Shown: piece after piece, positions 1-7,207 of the stretch | Numbering within the stretch: the stretch's first letter is position 1 | Layout: every line of letters starts with the position of its first letter | NCBI GenBank assembly: GCA_947597925.1 | Contig: CANQFA010000006.1 | Location: 1 to 64,000 of the forward strand | Length of the DNA: 64,000 nt | DNA from: an uncultured Clostridia bacterium | GTDB taxonomy: Bacteria; Bacillota; Clostridia; Christensenellales; Borkfalkiaceae | Direction of reading: 5' to 3' | Notes under the pieces: model-generated | The model's input: the letters and a program-made list of their open reading frames with translations, nothing else | Database searches by the model: none | Told to the model about the DNA's origin: nothing | Translations under genes and position numbers: made by a program

Positions 1-207
1 TCCCGCCTTTTCGGGGACTGCGGGAGCCTCGACACTGCTGCCGTATTTTACATTGATGACGATATCTTCTTCGTTGATCGCGCGAAAGGTCACGCTTACC
101 GTTTCGGGATGAGGAGGTTGACAAGAACAAAAGATCGCTGCGCCCGCAGTGAGGACTGCCGCCGTGAGGACGATCGCTCCAAGCTTAAACTTTGCACTTC
201 TTTTCAT
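1..207 (-). CDS. Putative lipoprotein with InlB-type repeat (3' end outside window)
   Basis: Only the first 69 codons are inside the window. The start is set by a strong AGGAGG ribosome site 8 bases before the ATG (complement of 205-207). Residues 1-28 look like a lipoprotein signal: MKRS, a hydrophobic stretch, then FCSCQ, with Cys29 the likely lipidated residue. From about residue 38 the sequence VSVTF...VKYGSSVEAPAVPEKAG matches the start of the Listeria-Bacteroides (InlB B/Flg_new) repeat, which is common in surface proteins of gut Firmicutes. The protein is therefore probably membrane-anchored and exposed outside the cell. It is transcribed away from the neighbouring two-component operon. 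Its function is unknown. Confidence 0.75.
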   Translation of the reverse strand, partial: MKRSAKFKLGAIVLTAAVLTAGAAIFCSCQPPHPETVSVTFRAINEEDIVINVKYGSSVEAPAVPEKAG

Positions 208-239
208 CTGAATTACCTCCTGCAGGTCTGTTTTCTTAT

Positions 240-268
240 ATTATATCATAGAATTTCGCGAAATGCAA
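240..268 (-). promoter_or_regulatory. Promoter of the leftward lipoprotein gene
   Basis: On the minus strand, TTGCAT (263-268) and TATAAT (240-245) are separated by exactly 17 bp, the same design as most promoters in this window. The -10 lies about 33 bases before the start codon. Between here and the rightward promoter (about 269-456) I see no gene. Confidence 0.65.
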
Positions 269-456
269 CGATTCAGCTATTTGAATTACTTATAGCAGGT
301 ATAAGCACAGCTTATAGGAAAACGCTCTCGGATCTACATTATTTCGAGGGGGAGGAGAGGGGGTTAGCATATTCCGAAAACGGCATTCGAGGGCGGAGGA
401 CTTTATATTTTTCGGAATGAAAGGCATTTTCAGAAGACGCGAAAAATATGTTTGAA

Positions 457-529
457 ATGTGCCGTTTGTGCCTCAAAACATGTCAATCGTGCCGCCATAG
501 TTGCATATCGGGAGGAATTATGTCACAAT
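457..529 (+). promoter_or_regulatory. Promoter and GTGCC direct repeats upstream of the LytTR operon
   Basis: TTGCAT (501-506) and CACAAT (524-529), 17 bp apart, form a weak promoter. Upstream lie GTGCC words at 459-463, 468-472 and 489-493. The last two are 21 bp apart, two helical turns, as is known for direct-repeat sites of LytTR response regulators. The last GTGCC starts 12 bp before the -35. The GH3 promoter at 9294-9356 has the same layout, which suggests autoregulation by the gene at 547. Confidence 0.55.
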
Positions 530-546
530 AAAAGTAGGGAGATTAT

Positions 547-1284
547 ATGGATAAGGATCAAGTGCTCAGGATCGCGATCGTCGACGACGCATCTGCCGAT
601 GCTTCCGCCGTCTCGGAGATGGTGGAAGATTTTTGTGCGGAGCGCGAAATCGGCCTGAAAGTTGCTCATTATGCGAGCGGTGACGAATTCCTGAAGGAAA
701 ACAAGAATGCCGATGTCGTCTTTCTCGACATCGACATGCCGGGGACGAATGGGCTCGAAGTGGCCAAGGCCATCCGCCGCAACAATGCAAAGATCATCAT
801 CATTTTCTGCACCAACCTCGAGCAGTTCGCCATCAACGGCTACGAGGTCAATGCGCTCGGGTATCTCCTGAAGCCCGTGAGCAGGTATTGGGTGGACTTT
901 GTGATGAAGAAGGTGGTGAGCGCGCTCTCTGTCGGGAAGAGGTCCGTGCTTGTCGTAAAGACGGCCACCGAGCAGACCATCGTCAATATTTCCGATATCG
1001 TGTACGTCGAAGTGCAGGCGCACAACATCTTTTATACCGTCCTGCAGGGCGGCAAAGAGGTCAAGATCAAGAGCCGCGGTTCCATGCGCGAGGTGGAGGA
1101 AAAGCTCAGCAAGAAGCATTTTTCGCGGTGCAGCGCCTGCTATCTCATCAACCTCAGAAAGGTCATCTCCATCAAGAAGAACACCGTCTACCTCACGGGG
1201 GACTATGCCCTGCCCGTGTCGCGTACCTTTAAGCAGGAATTCAGCGAAAGCTTCATGAAATATCTGACACAATACGAGGTGTGA
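547..1284 (+). CDS. LytTR-family response regulator (AgrA-like)
   Basis: A 245-residue cytoplasmic transcription regulator. Residues 1-125 form a receiver domain with the acidic pair Asp13-Asp14, the probable phosphorylation site Asp61 in VFLDIDMPG, and Lys109 in LLKPV. Residues about 135-240 form a LytTR DNA-binding domain (the IVYVEVQAHNIFY region and VSRTFKQEF near the end). The ATG is preceded by GGGAG. The stop overlaps the GTG start of the kinase gene at 1281, so the two form a pair. AgrA/ComE/VirR-type regulators bind paired 9-bp direct repeats about 21 bp apart; such repeats lie at 466-493 and again at 9294-9321. No AgrB or AgrD peptide gene is visible, so the activating signal is unknown. 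Confidence 0.92.
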   Translation: MDKDQVLRIAIVDDASADASAVSEMVEDFCAEREIGLKVAHYASGDEFLKENKNADVVFLDIDMPGTNGLEVAKAIRRNNAKIIIIFCTNLEQFAINGYEVNALGYLLKPVSRYWVDFVMKKVVSALSVGKRSVLVVKTATEQTIVNISDIVYVEVQAHNIFYTVLQGGKEVKIKSRGSMREVEEKLSKKHFSRCSACYLINLRKVISIKKNTVYLTGDYALPVSRTFKQEFSESFMKYLTQYEV

Positions 1285-2579
1285 CCGTGGATTGGACGGC
1301 TCTCTTCAGGTTCTACAGCGATCCCATGGGGTTCTACTTCGGGAATGAGTATGTCCTTCAGCTCTTTCTGACGGGACTCTTTATCTTGCCGTGGAAACGG
1401 CGCAGGCGGCTCTTTCCCCTGCGCTTTCTTCTCTCTTCACTGGTCTATTTTGCCGTGGGGATCTTTATCGCCATCCCGCTCCCGTGGCACTATCTCATCC
1501 TCTTTCTCATCTATCTCGGCGTGGTCTTTCTCTCCTTTGAGACGACGCCCATCGAGTGTGTCTTCTTCGGCGGGAATGCCTACTGTGTGCAGTTTGTGAT
1601 AAGCAACCTCTCCTATGCCGTGACCTATGCCGTCTCCTATCTCTATGCAAGCTTCGCGCTCTACTTCGTCCTTGCCTACATCTTCCTCGTGGGGATAGGA
1701 CTTCTCGTGCACTTCGGCTATTTCCGCAAGTTCGACGGAGAGAGCGAGCTGAAGGTAAACAGCGTCTTCGTGCTCGCGGCGCAGGTGGGATTTCTGCTCG
1801 TCTCCGTCTTCTTTACCTACAGCATCACCTTGGCAGTGGATCCCTCGAACATCTTCATCCACATGCTCATCAAGTTCTTCGGCGCCGTCTTCGGTCTGTC
1901 TATCCTGCTCATCAACGTGCTCAACAACCGAAACAGCGAACTTACGCAGGAAAAGCAGATCCTCCAGCTCCTCCTTCGGAAGGACAAGGAGGAGTACGAG
2001 CGGGCGAAGTTCAATGAAGAACAGCTCAATATCAAGTATCACGACATCAAGAAGGCCATTCGTCTCGGCGTGATGACGGAGGAGGTCGCGCGGGAGGCGG
2101 AGAGCTCGCATCTCTACTACACGGGCAACCGCGCCCTCGATATCGTGCTCGCGGCGGAGTCGCGTGTCTGCGCCCAGCGCGGCATCCGCTTTATCTGTAC
2201 GGCGGACGGAGGGCTCCTGAATGCGCTTGGGATCAAGTCCTACCATGTCTATTCCCTCCTCGCGAACATCCTCGACAACGCCATCGAGAGCCTCGAAGAG
2301 GCCGACCCCGACAAGCGGGAGATCCGCCTTTCCATCCAGAGAAGGGGCTCCATGTGCATCATCCACGAGAGCAATTATGTCGAAAATGCGCCCTCCTTCC
2401 GCGATGCCTTGCCGCAGACGACGAAGTCGGACAAGGAGAATCACGGCTACGGGAGCAAGAGCATCCGCCACATTGCCCAGCTCTACGGCGGATCGGTGCG
2501 CTTCGGCGCAGAGGGGCAGATCTTCCAGGCGCTCGTCATGCTGCCCGTGCCCGAAGTCGCAAAGGCAGACCCCGCGTAA
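1281..2579 (+). CDS. GHKL sensor histidine kinase (AgrC-like)
   Basis: A 432-residue membrane kinase partnered with the preceding response regulator. The N-terminal 200 residues contain about six or seven hydrophobic segments, as in AgrC-type peptide sensors. A coiled linker follows, then YHDIKK with the probable phospho-acceptor His254. The GHKL ATPase domain shows an N box (NILDNAIES) and a glycine box (GYGSKSI). The start is GTG at 1281, overlapping the regulator's stop; GTG 1287 is an in-frame alternative. Six-TM kinases of this class usually sense autoinducing peptides, but no peptide precursor gene was found nearby, so the ligand is open. Confidence 0.9.
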   Translation: MTVDWTALFRFYSDPMGFYFGNEYVLQLFLTGLFILPWKRRRRLFPLRFLLSSLVYFAVGIFIAIPLPWHYLILFLIYLGVVFLSFETTPIECVFFGGNAYCVQFVISNLSYAVTYAVSYLYASFALYFVLAYIFLVGIGLLVHFGYFRKFDGESELKVNSVFVLAAQVGFLLVSVFFTYSITLAVDPSNIFIHMLIKFFGAVFGLSILLINVLNNRNSELTQEKQILQLLLRKDKEEYERAKFNEEQLNIKYHDIKKAIRLGVMTEEVAREAESSHLYYTGNRALDIVLAAESRVCAQRGIRFICTADGGLLNALGIKSYHVYSLLANILDNAIESLEEADPDKREIRLSIQRRGSMCIIHESNYVENAPSFRDALPQTTKSDKENHGYGSKSIRHIAQLYGGSVRFGAEGQIFQALVMLPVPEVAKADPA

Positions 2580-2591
2580 AGGAAGTGCCGC

Positions 2592-4067
2592 ATGGACCCC
2601 GTAGTAAAGAGCTTGCACGCCTGTTTTTCCGAATATGCCGCCGCGTGCGGTGACCGACCCTTTCTCTCCGACAGCACGAGGAGCTATACCGTCCGCGAGG
2701 GCTATGCCGAGGCGGTCTCGCTCGCAAATGCGCTGTACGATGGAGGAGTGAGGGGCGGTTTCTCTGTAGCGCTCCGCTGTGAGCGCTCTTTGGAGTGCTG
2801 TCTCCTCTTCTATGCCCTGCGTTTTCTGGGCGCAGTCGCCGTGCTCTGTGACCCGCATACCGAGGCGGAGCAATTTCTGGCGGCGAGCGGCACGGGGATC
2901 GCGGCAGACGGCTATCTCGCGCGCGAAATAGATACATGGGTGCTGAAAACGGGCGAAAAGCGCAGGGAGATCGCCTTTTTACATGCGCGGGAGGAGGCCC
3001 GTTTTCCCATGGAAGAGGGCCTCTTTCGTCCCGCCGTCGTCATCTTTACGTCGGGCTCTTCGGGAAGGAGCAAGGCGGTCATGCTGTCCGAGTACGGCAT
3101 CATCAACCACTGCCGCAACGACCTTTTTTCGGGCGCGCGCAGGGAGGGGGAGTTCGGCTTAGTGGTGCTTCCCCTGCACCATGCCTTCGGGGTGTCCTGC
3201 ATCACTGCCGCCGTCGTCGCGCACGGCAGCCTCTTCTTCCCCGCGAAGACGGACTGCGAGACCGTGCTCTCCGACATCGAGACCCGCCGCATCACCCACT
3301 TGGAGGGCGTGCCCTCCCTCTATCACGCGCTGGCGTGGTCAAACCATCTCCTCAAGAGGGATACGAGCAGCCTCGTCACGGGCATGGTAGGGGGTGCGCC
3401 CGTCACGAAGGAGCAATTCGAGGAGATCGAGGCCGGCCTCGGCGTGCGGCTCATCGCGGGATACGGCATGAGCGAATACATCGGCATCACCACGGGGAGG
3501 TACGAAGACCCCCTCGAGATCCGCGCGGCGAGCGTGGGGAAGTTCGAGCCCATGAACCGCGGCTATATCCTCGGCGAAGACGGCGAGGAACTTCCGCCCA
3601 TGCAGGTGGGGGAGATCTGCGTCGCGGGCCCCTCCATGATGCTCGGATATTTCGGCGACGAGGAGGGGACGCGTGCCGCCGTAGATGAGCGGGGCAGGCT
3701 CCATACGGGCGATCTCGGCTATGTGGACGAAGCGGGGTACGTCTTTGTCACGGGCCGCAAGAAGGACATCATCATCCGCAACGGAAATAACCTGTCCGCG
3801 CGGAAGATCGAGGAGGCGCTCCTCTCGGTGGAGGGCATTTCCGATGCCGCCGTCGTCGCCCTCACACACCCCGTCTACGGCGAAGTTCCCGCCGCTCTTG
3901 TCGTCTCACATGCGGACATGCCTCCCACGGAGGAGGTCATCTTGCAAAAACTTAAGGCGATCCTCCCGAAAAACGAACTGCCCGTGCGCTTCCTCTTTGC
4001 CGAAGAGATGCCGCTCACGCCGTCGGGAAAGACGGACAAGGGGCGTGTAAAGGAGCTCTTCTCATGA
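2592..4067 (+). CDS. Adenylate-forming acid ligase (DltA/acyl-CoA synthetase-like)
   Basis: A 491-residue member of the ANL superfamily, which activates a carboxylic acid as acyl-AMP and passes it to a thiol. Visible core motifs are the phosphate loop FTSGSSGRSKAV (about 152-163), GYGMSEYIG (about 290), TGDLGYVD (about 372), GRKKDIIIRNGNN (about 388) and the C-terminal catalytic Lys480 in PSGKTDKG. The length is typical of DltA and small acyl-CoA synthetases. It starts 12 bases after the kinase stop behind GGAAG, and it overlaps the next gene by ATGA. With the MBOAT and SGNH genes downstream, it probably supplies activated acyl groups for modifying a cell-envelope polymer. The substrate is not readable from sequence, and no acyl or peptidyl carrier gene is present. 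Confidence 0.85.
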   Translation: MDPVVKSLHACFSEYAAACGDRPFLSDSTRSYTVREGYAEAVSLANALYDGGVRGGFSVALRCERSLECCLLFYALRFLGAVAVLCDPHTEAEQFLAASGTGIAADGYLAREIDTWVLKTGEKRREIAFLHAREEARFPMEEGLFRPAVVIFTSGSSGRSKAVMLSEYGIINHCRNDLFSGARREGEFGLVVLPLHHAFGVSCITAAVVAHGSLFFPAKTDCETVLSDIETRRITHLEGVPSLYHALAWSNHLLKRDTSSLVTGMVGGAPVTKEQFEEIEAGLGVRLIAGYGMSEYIGITTGRYEDPLEIRAASVGKFEPMNRGYILGEDGEELPPMQVGEICVAGPSMMLGYFGDEEGTRAAVDERGRLHTGDLGYVDEAGYVFVTGRKKDIIIRNGNNLSARKIEEALLSVEGISDAAVVALTHPVYGEVPAALVVSHADMPPTEEVILQKLKAILPKNELPVRFLFAEEMPLTPSGKTDKGRVKELFS

Positions 4068-4312
4068 CGAGCGTGATCCTCACGACGCCCCTCCTGCTCC
4101 TTCTCTATGGGGCGGCGTTCTTTTTTTGTGTCTTCGGATACCTGAAGAAGGCGGGCGCCTTCCTGCCCCTCCTCTCGGCGGCGCTCTTCGTGTGCGCGAC
4201 GACAGCGGCCCTCCTCCTCTCGGCGAGCCTCATGGAGGCGGGGATCGCGGCGCTCCTCTTTCTCGCCGTCCACTTCTTTTTTGAAAATGCAGACATGGGG
4301 GACGGAAAATGA
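4064..4312 (+). CDS. Small hydrophobic membrane protein
   Basis: Eighty-two residues, almost entirely hydrophobic, with two or three probable membrane segments and a short charged tail (ENADMGDGK). It overlaps the ligase stop and the MBOAT start by ATGA on each side, so translation is coupled and the protein is probably a component of the same acyl-transfer machinery. It sits where dlt operons can encode small membrane partners such as DltX, but it is longer and I see no similarity beyond hydrophobicity. It is not a carrier protein: there is no DSL/DSx phosphopantetheine serine motif. Confidence 0.7.
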   Translation: MTSVILTTPLLLLLYGAAFFFCVFGYLKKAGAFLPLLSAALFVCATTAALLLSASLMEAGIAALLFLAVHFFFENADMGDGK

Positions 4313-5787
4313 ACTTTAACTCCCTCTATTTCCTGCTCTTTCTTGCCATCGTCCTCCTGCTCTACTGGGTTTTGCCGCACAAATTTCGCTGGGTGCTCCT
4401 GCTTGCGGCGAGCTACTGGTTCTATATGAGCTGGAATGCGTGGCTCGTCTTCCTCATCCTCGGCGTGACGGTCGTCACCTACGGCGCGGGGCTCCTCCTC
4501 GGCCGCACGGAGAAGAAGGGCTTGAGGCGGCTGTGGCTCGTCCTCACCGCCGTCCTGTGCCTCGGGGTCCTCGCCGTCTTCAAGTATCTCGACTTCCTCC
4601 TCGGCAACATCTGCGCCCTCCTGCGCCTCTTCCGCCTGCCCGTGGAGGATATCGCCTTCGGGCTTCTCCTTCCCGTAGGCATCTCCTTTTATACCTTCCA
4701 GACCCTCTCCTATGTCATCGACGTCTACCGCGGACAGCTCGAGCCCGAGCGGCACTTTGGCTATTATGCCCTCTTCGTCTCCTTCTTTCCTCAGCTCGTG
4801 GCGGGGCCCATTGAGCGGGCGGGGAATCTCCTCACCCAGCTCAAGGAGGAACACAGGCTCTCCCTTTCGGACATGGGTACGGGATTTCGTATCATGCTGT
4901 GCGGATTTTTCCGAAAATGCGTCGTCGCCGACCTCTGCGGCGTCTTCGTGAATGCCGTCTTTTCAAATGTCGCCGAGGCGAATGGGCTCGCCGTGCTCCT
5001 TGCGGGCATGCTCTTTTCTCTGCAGATCTACGGCGACTTTGCGGGATATTCCGAGATCGCCATGGGCTGTGCGCGCATGATGGGCATCCGCCTCATGAAA
5101 AATTTCGACAAGCCGTATGCCTCGCTGAGCTTCACGGAGTTTTTCCGCCGCTGGCACATCAGCCTCAACAAGTGGTTCACCGACTACCTCTATATCCCCC
5201 TCGGGGGCAACCGAAAGGGCAAGGCGCGCAAAATTTTGAATATCTTTATCGTCTTCCTGCTCTGCGGGCTCTGGCACGGCGCTGGGTGGACCTTTGTCCT
5301 GTGGGGGCTCTATGCCGCCTGCTTCATGACGCTTGAAAATCTCCTCTTCCCGTCCCTCAGGAAGTTCTTCTCCGCGCGCGGCATCCGCACAGACGGCACC
5401 CTCGTGCGCGCGGCGCGGCAGGCCCTCTTCTTCGTGCTCATCTCCTTTAGCGGGCTCATCTTCCGCTCCTCGTCCATAGAGCAGCTCGGCACCGTGTGCC
5501 TGCGCCTCTTTACGGCATGGGGATGGGGCGCATCCTTCGTGGCGGAGGCCTTCTCCATTCTCGGACTGGGACTGGGGGAAGTAGTGACGCTCGCCCTCGC
5601 GCTCACCTCCATGTGTCTGATACAAAATGCCGTCTTCAGAGAAAGACACAGTACCCTCGCCGAGGGAGGTACGGAGGGCGCCCGCGCGCTCTTCGAGATC
5701 TTTTACCTCATCCTCGCCATCGCCGTCTTCTGGCTCCTGCTCGCCGCGGGGGGAGGCAGCTCCGCCTTCCTCTATTTCCAATTTTAG
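4309..5787 (+). CDS. MBOAT-family membrane O-acyltransferase (AlgI/DltB-like)
   Basis: A 492-residue polytopic membrane enzyme. Family hallmarks are clear: LLPVGISFYTFQTLSY, FFPQLVAGPIERA, SLQIYGDFAGYSEIA, FFRRWHISLNKWFTDYLYI, and the conserved histidine region LWHGAGWTF (His323). AlgI/DltB-type MBOATs move acyl groups across the membrane onto extracellular polysaccharide or teichoic acid. The length matches AlgI. Here it lies between an acyl-activating ligase and two SGNH proteins, the order expected of an O-acylation cassette. Which polymer is modified, and whether the group is acetyl, alanyl or something else, cannot be told. Confidence 0.9.
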   Translation: MNFNSLYFLLFLAIVLLLYWVLPHKFRWVLLLAASYWFYMSWNAWLVFLILGVTVVTYGAGLLLGRTEKKGLRRLWLVLTAVLCLGVLAVFKYLDFLLGNICALLRLFRLPVEDIAFGLLLPVGISFYTFQTLSYVIDVYRGQLEPERHFGYYALFVSFFPQLVAGPIERAGNLLTQLKEEHRLSLSDMGTGFRIMLCGFFRKCVVADLCGVFVNAVFSNVAEANGLAVLLAGMLFSLQIYGDFAGYSEIAMGCARMMGIRLMKNFDKPYASLSFTEFFRRWHISLNKWFTDYLYIPLGGNRKGKARKILNIFIVFLLCGLWHGAGWTFVLWGLYAACFMTLENLLFPSLRKFFSARGIRTDGTLVRAARQALFFVLISFSGLIFRSSSIEQLGTVCLRLFTAWGWGASFVAEAFSILGLGLGEVVTLALALTSMCLIQNAVFRERHSTLAEGGTEGARALFEIFYLILAIAVFWLLLAAGGGSSAFLYFQF

Positions 5788-5790
5788 CCT

Positions 5791-7206
5791 ATGAAACGCA
5801 TTCTCGTCTCCCTCATCATTCTCCTCGTCTTCCTGCTTGCGGGACCCGCCGCGCTCGCCGTAGCGGGATTTTGCACGCCCGCGCAGTATGGAGCGACGTA
5901 CTATGCGGAGCTCCCCGAGATGTACGCCCGTCTGAAGGGGGCGGAGGGGAAGCGCATCGTCGTCATAGGGGGGAGCGCCGTCGCCTTCGGGCTCAGGGGC
6001 GACCTCATGGAGGAGGAGATCGCGGGCTACACCGTGTGCCCCTTCGGGCTCTACGGATCCATCGGCACCAAGTACATGATGGACCTCGCCGAGGGAGAGC
6101 TGAGGGAAGGCGACGTGGTCCTCCTCGCGCCCGAGCAGGTACGGCAGTCCCTCTCGCTCTACTTCGGGGCGGAATATATCTGGAAGGCGGCGGATGGAAA
6201 CTTCGGGCTCCTCGGCGGCATCCGCTCGGAAAATGCGGGCGACGCGGCGGTGGGCTATTTCCCCTTCGTGGCGCAGAAATATGCCTACCTGACCGCAAAC
6301 GAGCCACCCATGCCCGAGGATGTCTATGCGAAAAGCTCCTTTGACAGCGCCTGCACCCTCGTCTACGACCGCCCGCACAACATCATGCCGGACGGCGTGG
6401 GCGAGACGCCCGTTTCCTTTTCGGAAGATGTCATGGACCCTGCCTTTCCGGACTATGTCAACGGCTATGCCGCGCGGCTCGAAAAGCGGGGCGTAAAGCT
6501 CCTCTTCGGCTTTTGCCCCATGAATGCCTCGGCGGTCGTGGGGGAGGAGGACGAGATCGCGGCCTACCGCGACTTCCTCGCCGAGAAGCTCACCTGCGAG
6601 GTGATGGGCACGCCGCGCGACTACCTCTTTGCGCGCGAATGGTTCTATGACAACAATGTGCACATGAATTCCGCGGGCGCCGTCGTCTACACGCGCCGCC
6701 TCGTCAAGGACCTGAAGGGCGTCCTCGGCGACCCCACGCCTATCGGCATCGAGATCCCCGAGATGCCCGCACTTCCCTCAGACGGCCCCGTGGGGAGCGA
6801 CGAATTTTCCGAATACTTCCTCTATGAGGAGCACGGGGACGGCATGAAGATCACGGGGCTCTCCGAAAAGGGGCTCGCCGCGGCCTCCCTCATCCTCCCT
6901 GCCTCCTGTGCGGGCAAGCGGGTGACGGGCTTTGCGGCGGAGACCTTCCGCGGAAATACGCATATCGAGGAGATCCGCCTGCAGGACAACATCCGCTCCA
7001 TCGAGGACGGGAGCTTTGCGGGGTGCACCGCGCTCAGGCGGGTCTATCTTGCCGAGGGTTGCCCGCCCGCCAACTGCACCGTGGGGCTCGCCCTTCTGGA
7101 AGATGCTCCCGCCGAACTTCGCTTCTATGTGGAGCGGGCGCGCTTTGCCGCCTATTGCAATGACTATTTCTGGTCGCGGTACGCCGCGTCCATCGTGGCA
7201 TATTGA
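5791..7206 (+). CDS. SGNH-hydrolase-like protein with C-terminal BspA-type repeats
   Basis: A 471-residue exported or membrane-anchored protein: residues 1-27 form a hydrophobic signal or anchor. An SGNH/GDSL-like domain follows (about 50-320), with the block I motif GGSAVAFG (Ser in GGSA) and the late Asp/His block DNNVHMNSAG. The C-terminal part (about 345-460) carries a BspA-type leucine-rich repeat signature (TFRGNTHIEEIRLQD...GSFAGCTALRRVYL). SGNH proteins such as DltD and AlgJ/AlgX act with MBOATs in polymer acylation, so this is the likely extracellular partner of the acyltransferase three bases upstream. Compare the next gene, where the same domains are in reverse order. Confidence 0.8.
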   Translation: MKRILVSLIILLVFLLAGPAALAVAGFCTPAQYGATYYAELPEMYARLKGAEGKRIVVIGGSAVAFGLRGDLMEEEIAGYTVCPFGLYGSIGTKYMMDLAEGELREGDVVLLAPEQVRQSLSLYFGAEYIWKAADGNFGLLGGIRSENAGDAAVGYFPFVAQKYAYLTANEPPMPEDVYAKSSFDSACTLVYDRPHNIMPDGVGETPVSFSEDVMDPAFPDYVNGYAARLEKRGVKLLFGFCPMNASAVVGEEDEIAAYRDFLAEKLTCEVMGTPRDYLFAREWFYDNNVHMNSAGAVVYTRRLVKDLKGVLGDPTPIGIEIPEMPALPSDGPVGSDEFSEYFLYEEHGDGMKITGLSEKGLAAASLILPASCAGKRVTGFAAETFRGNTHIEEIRLQDNIRSIEDGSFAGCTALRRVYLAEGCPPANCTVGLALLEDAPAELRFYVERARFAAYCNDYFWSRYAASIVAY

Positions 7207-7207
7207 G

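Noticed and set aside
208-546. An AgrD-like signal-peptide gene before the kinase/regulator pair
   Set aside because: No short frame with a ribosome site and an amphipathic-leader plus Cys/Ser core was found here or elsewhere near the operon.
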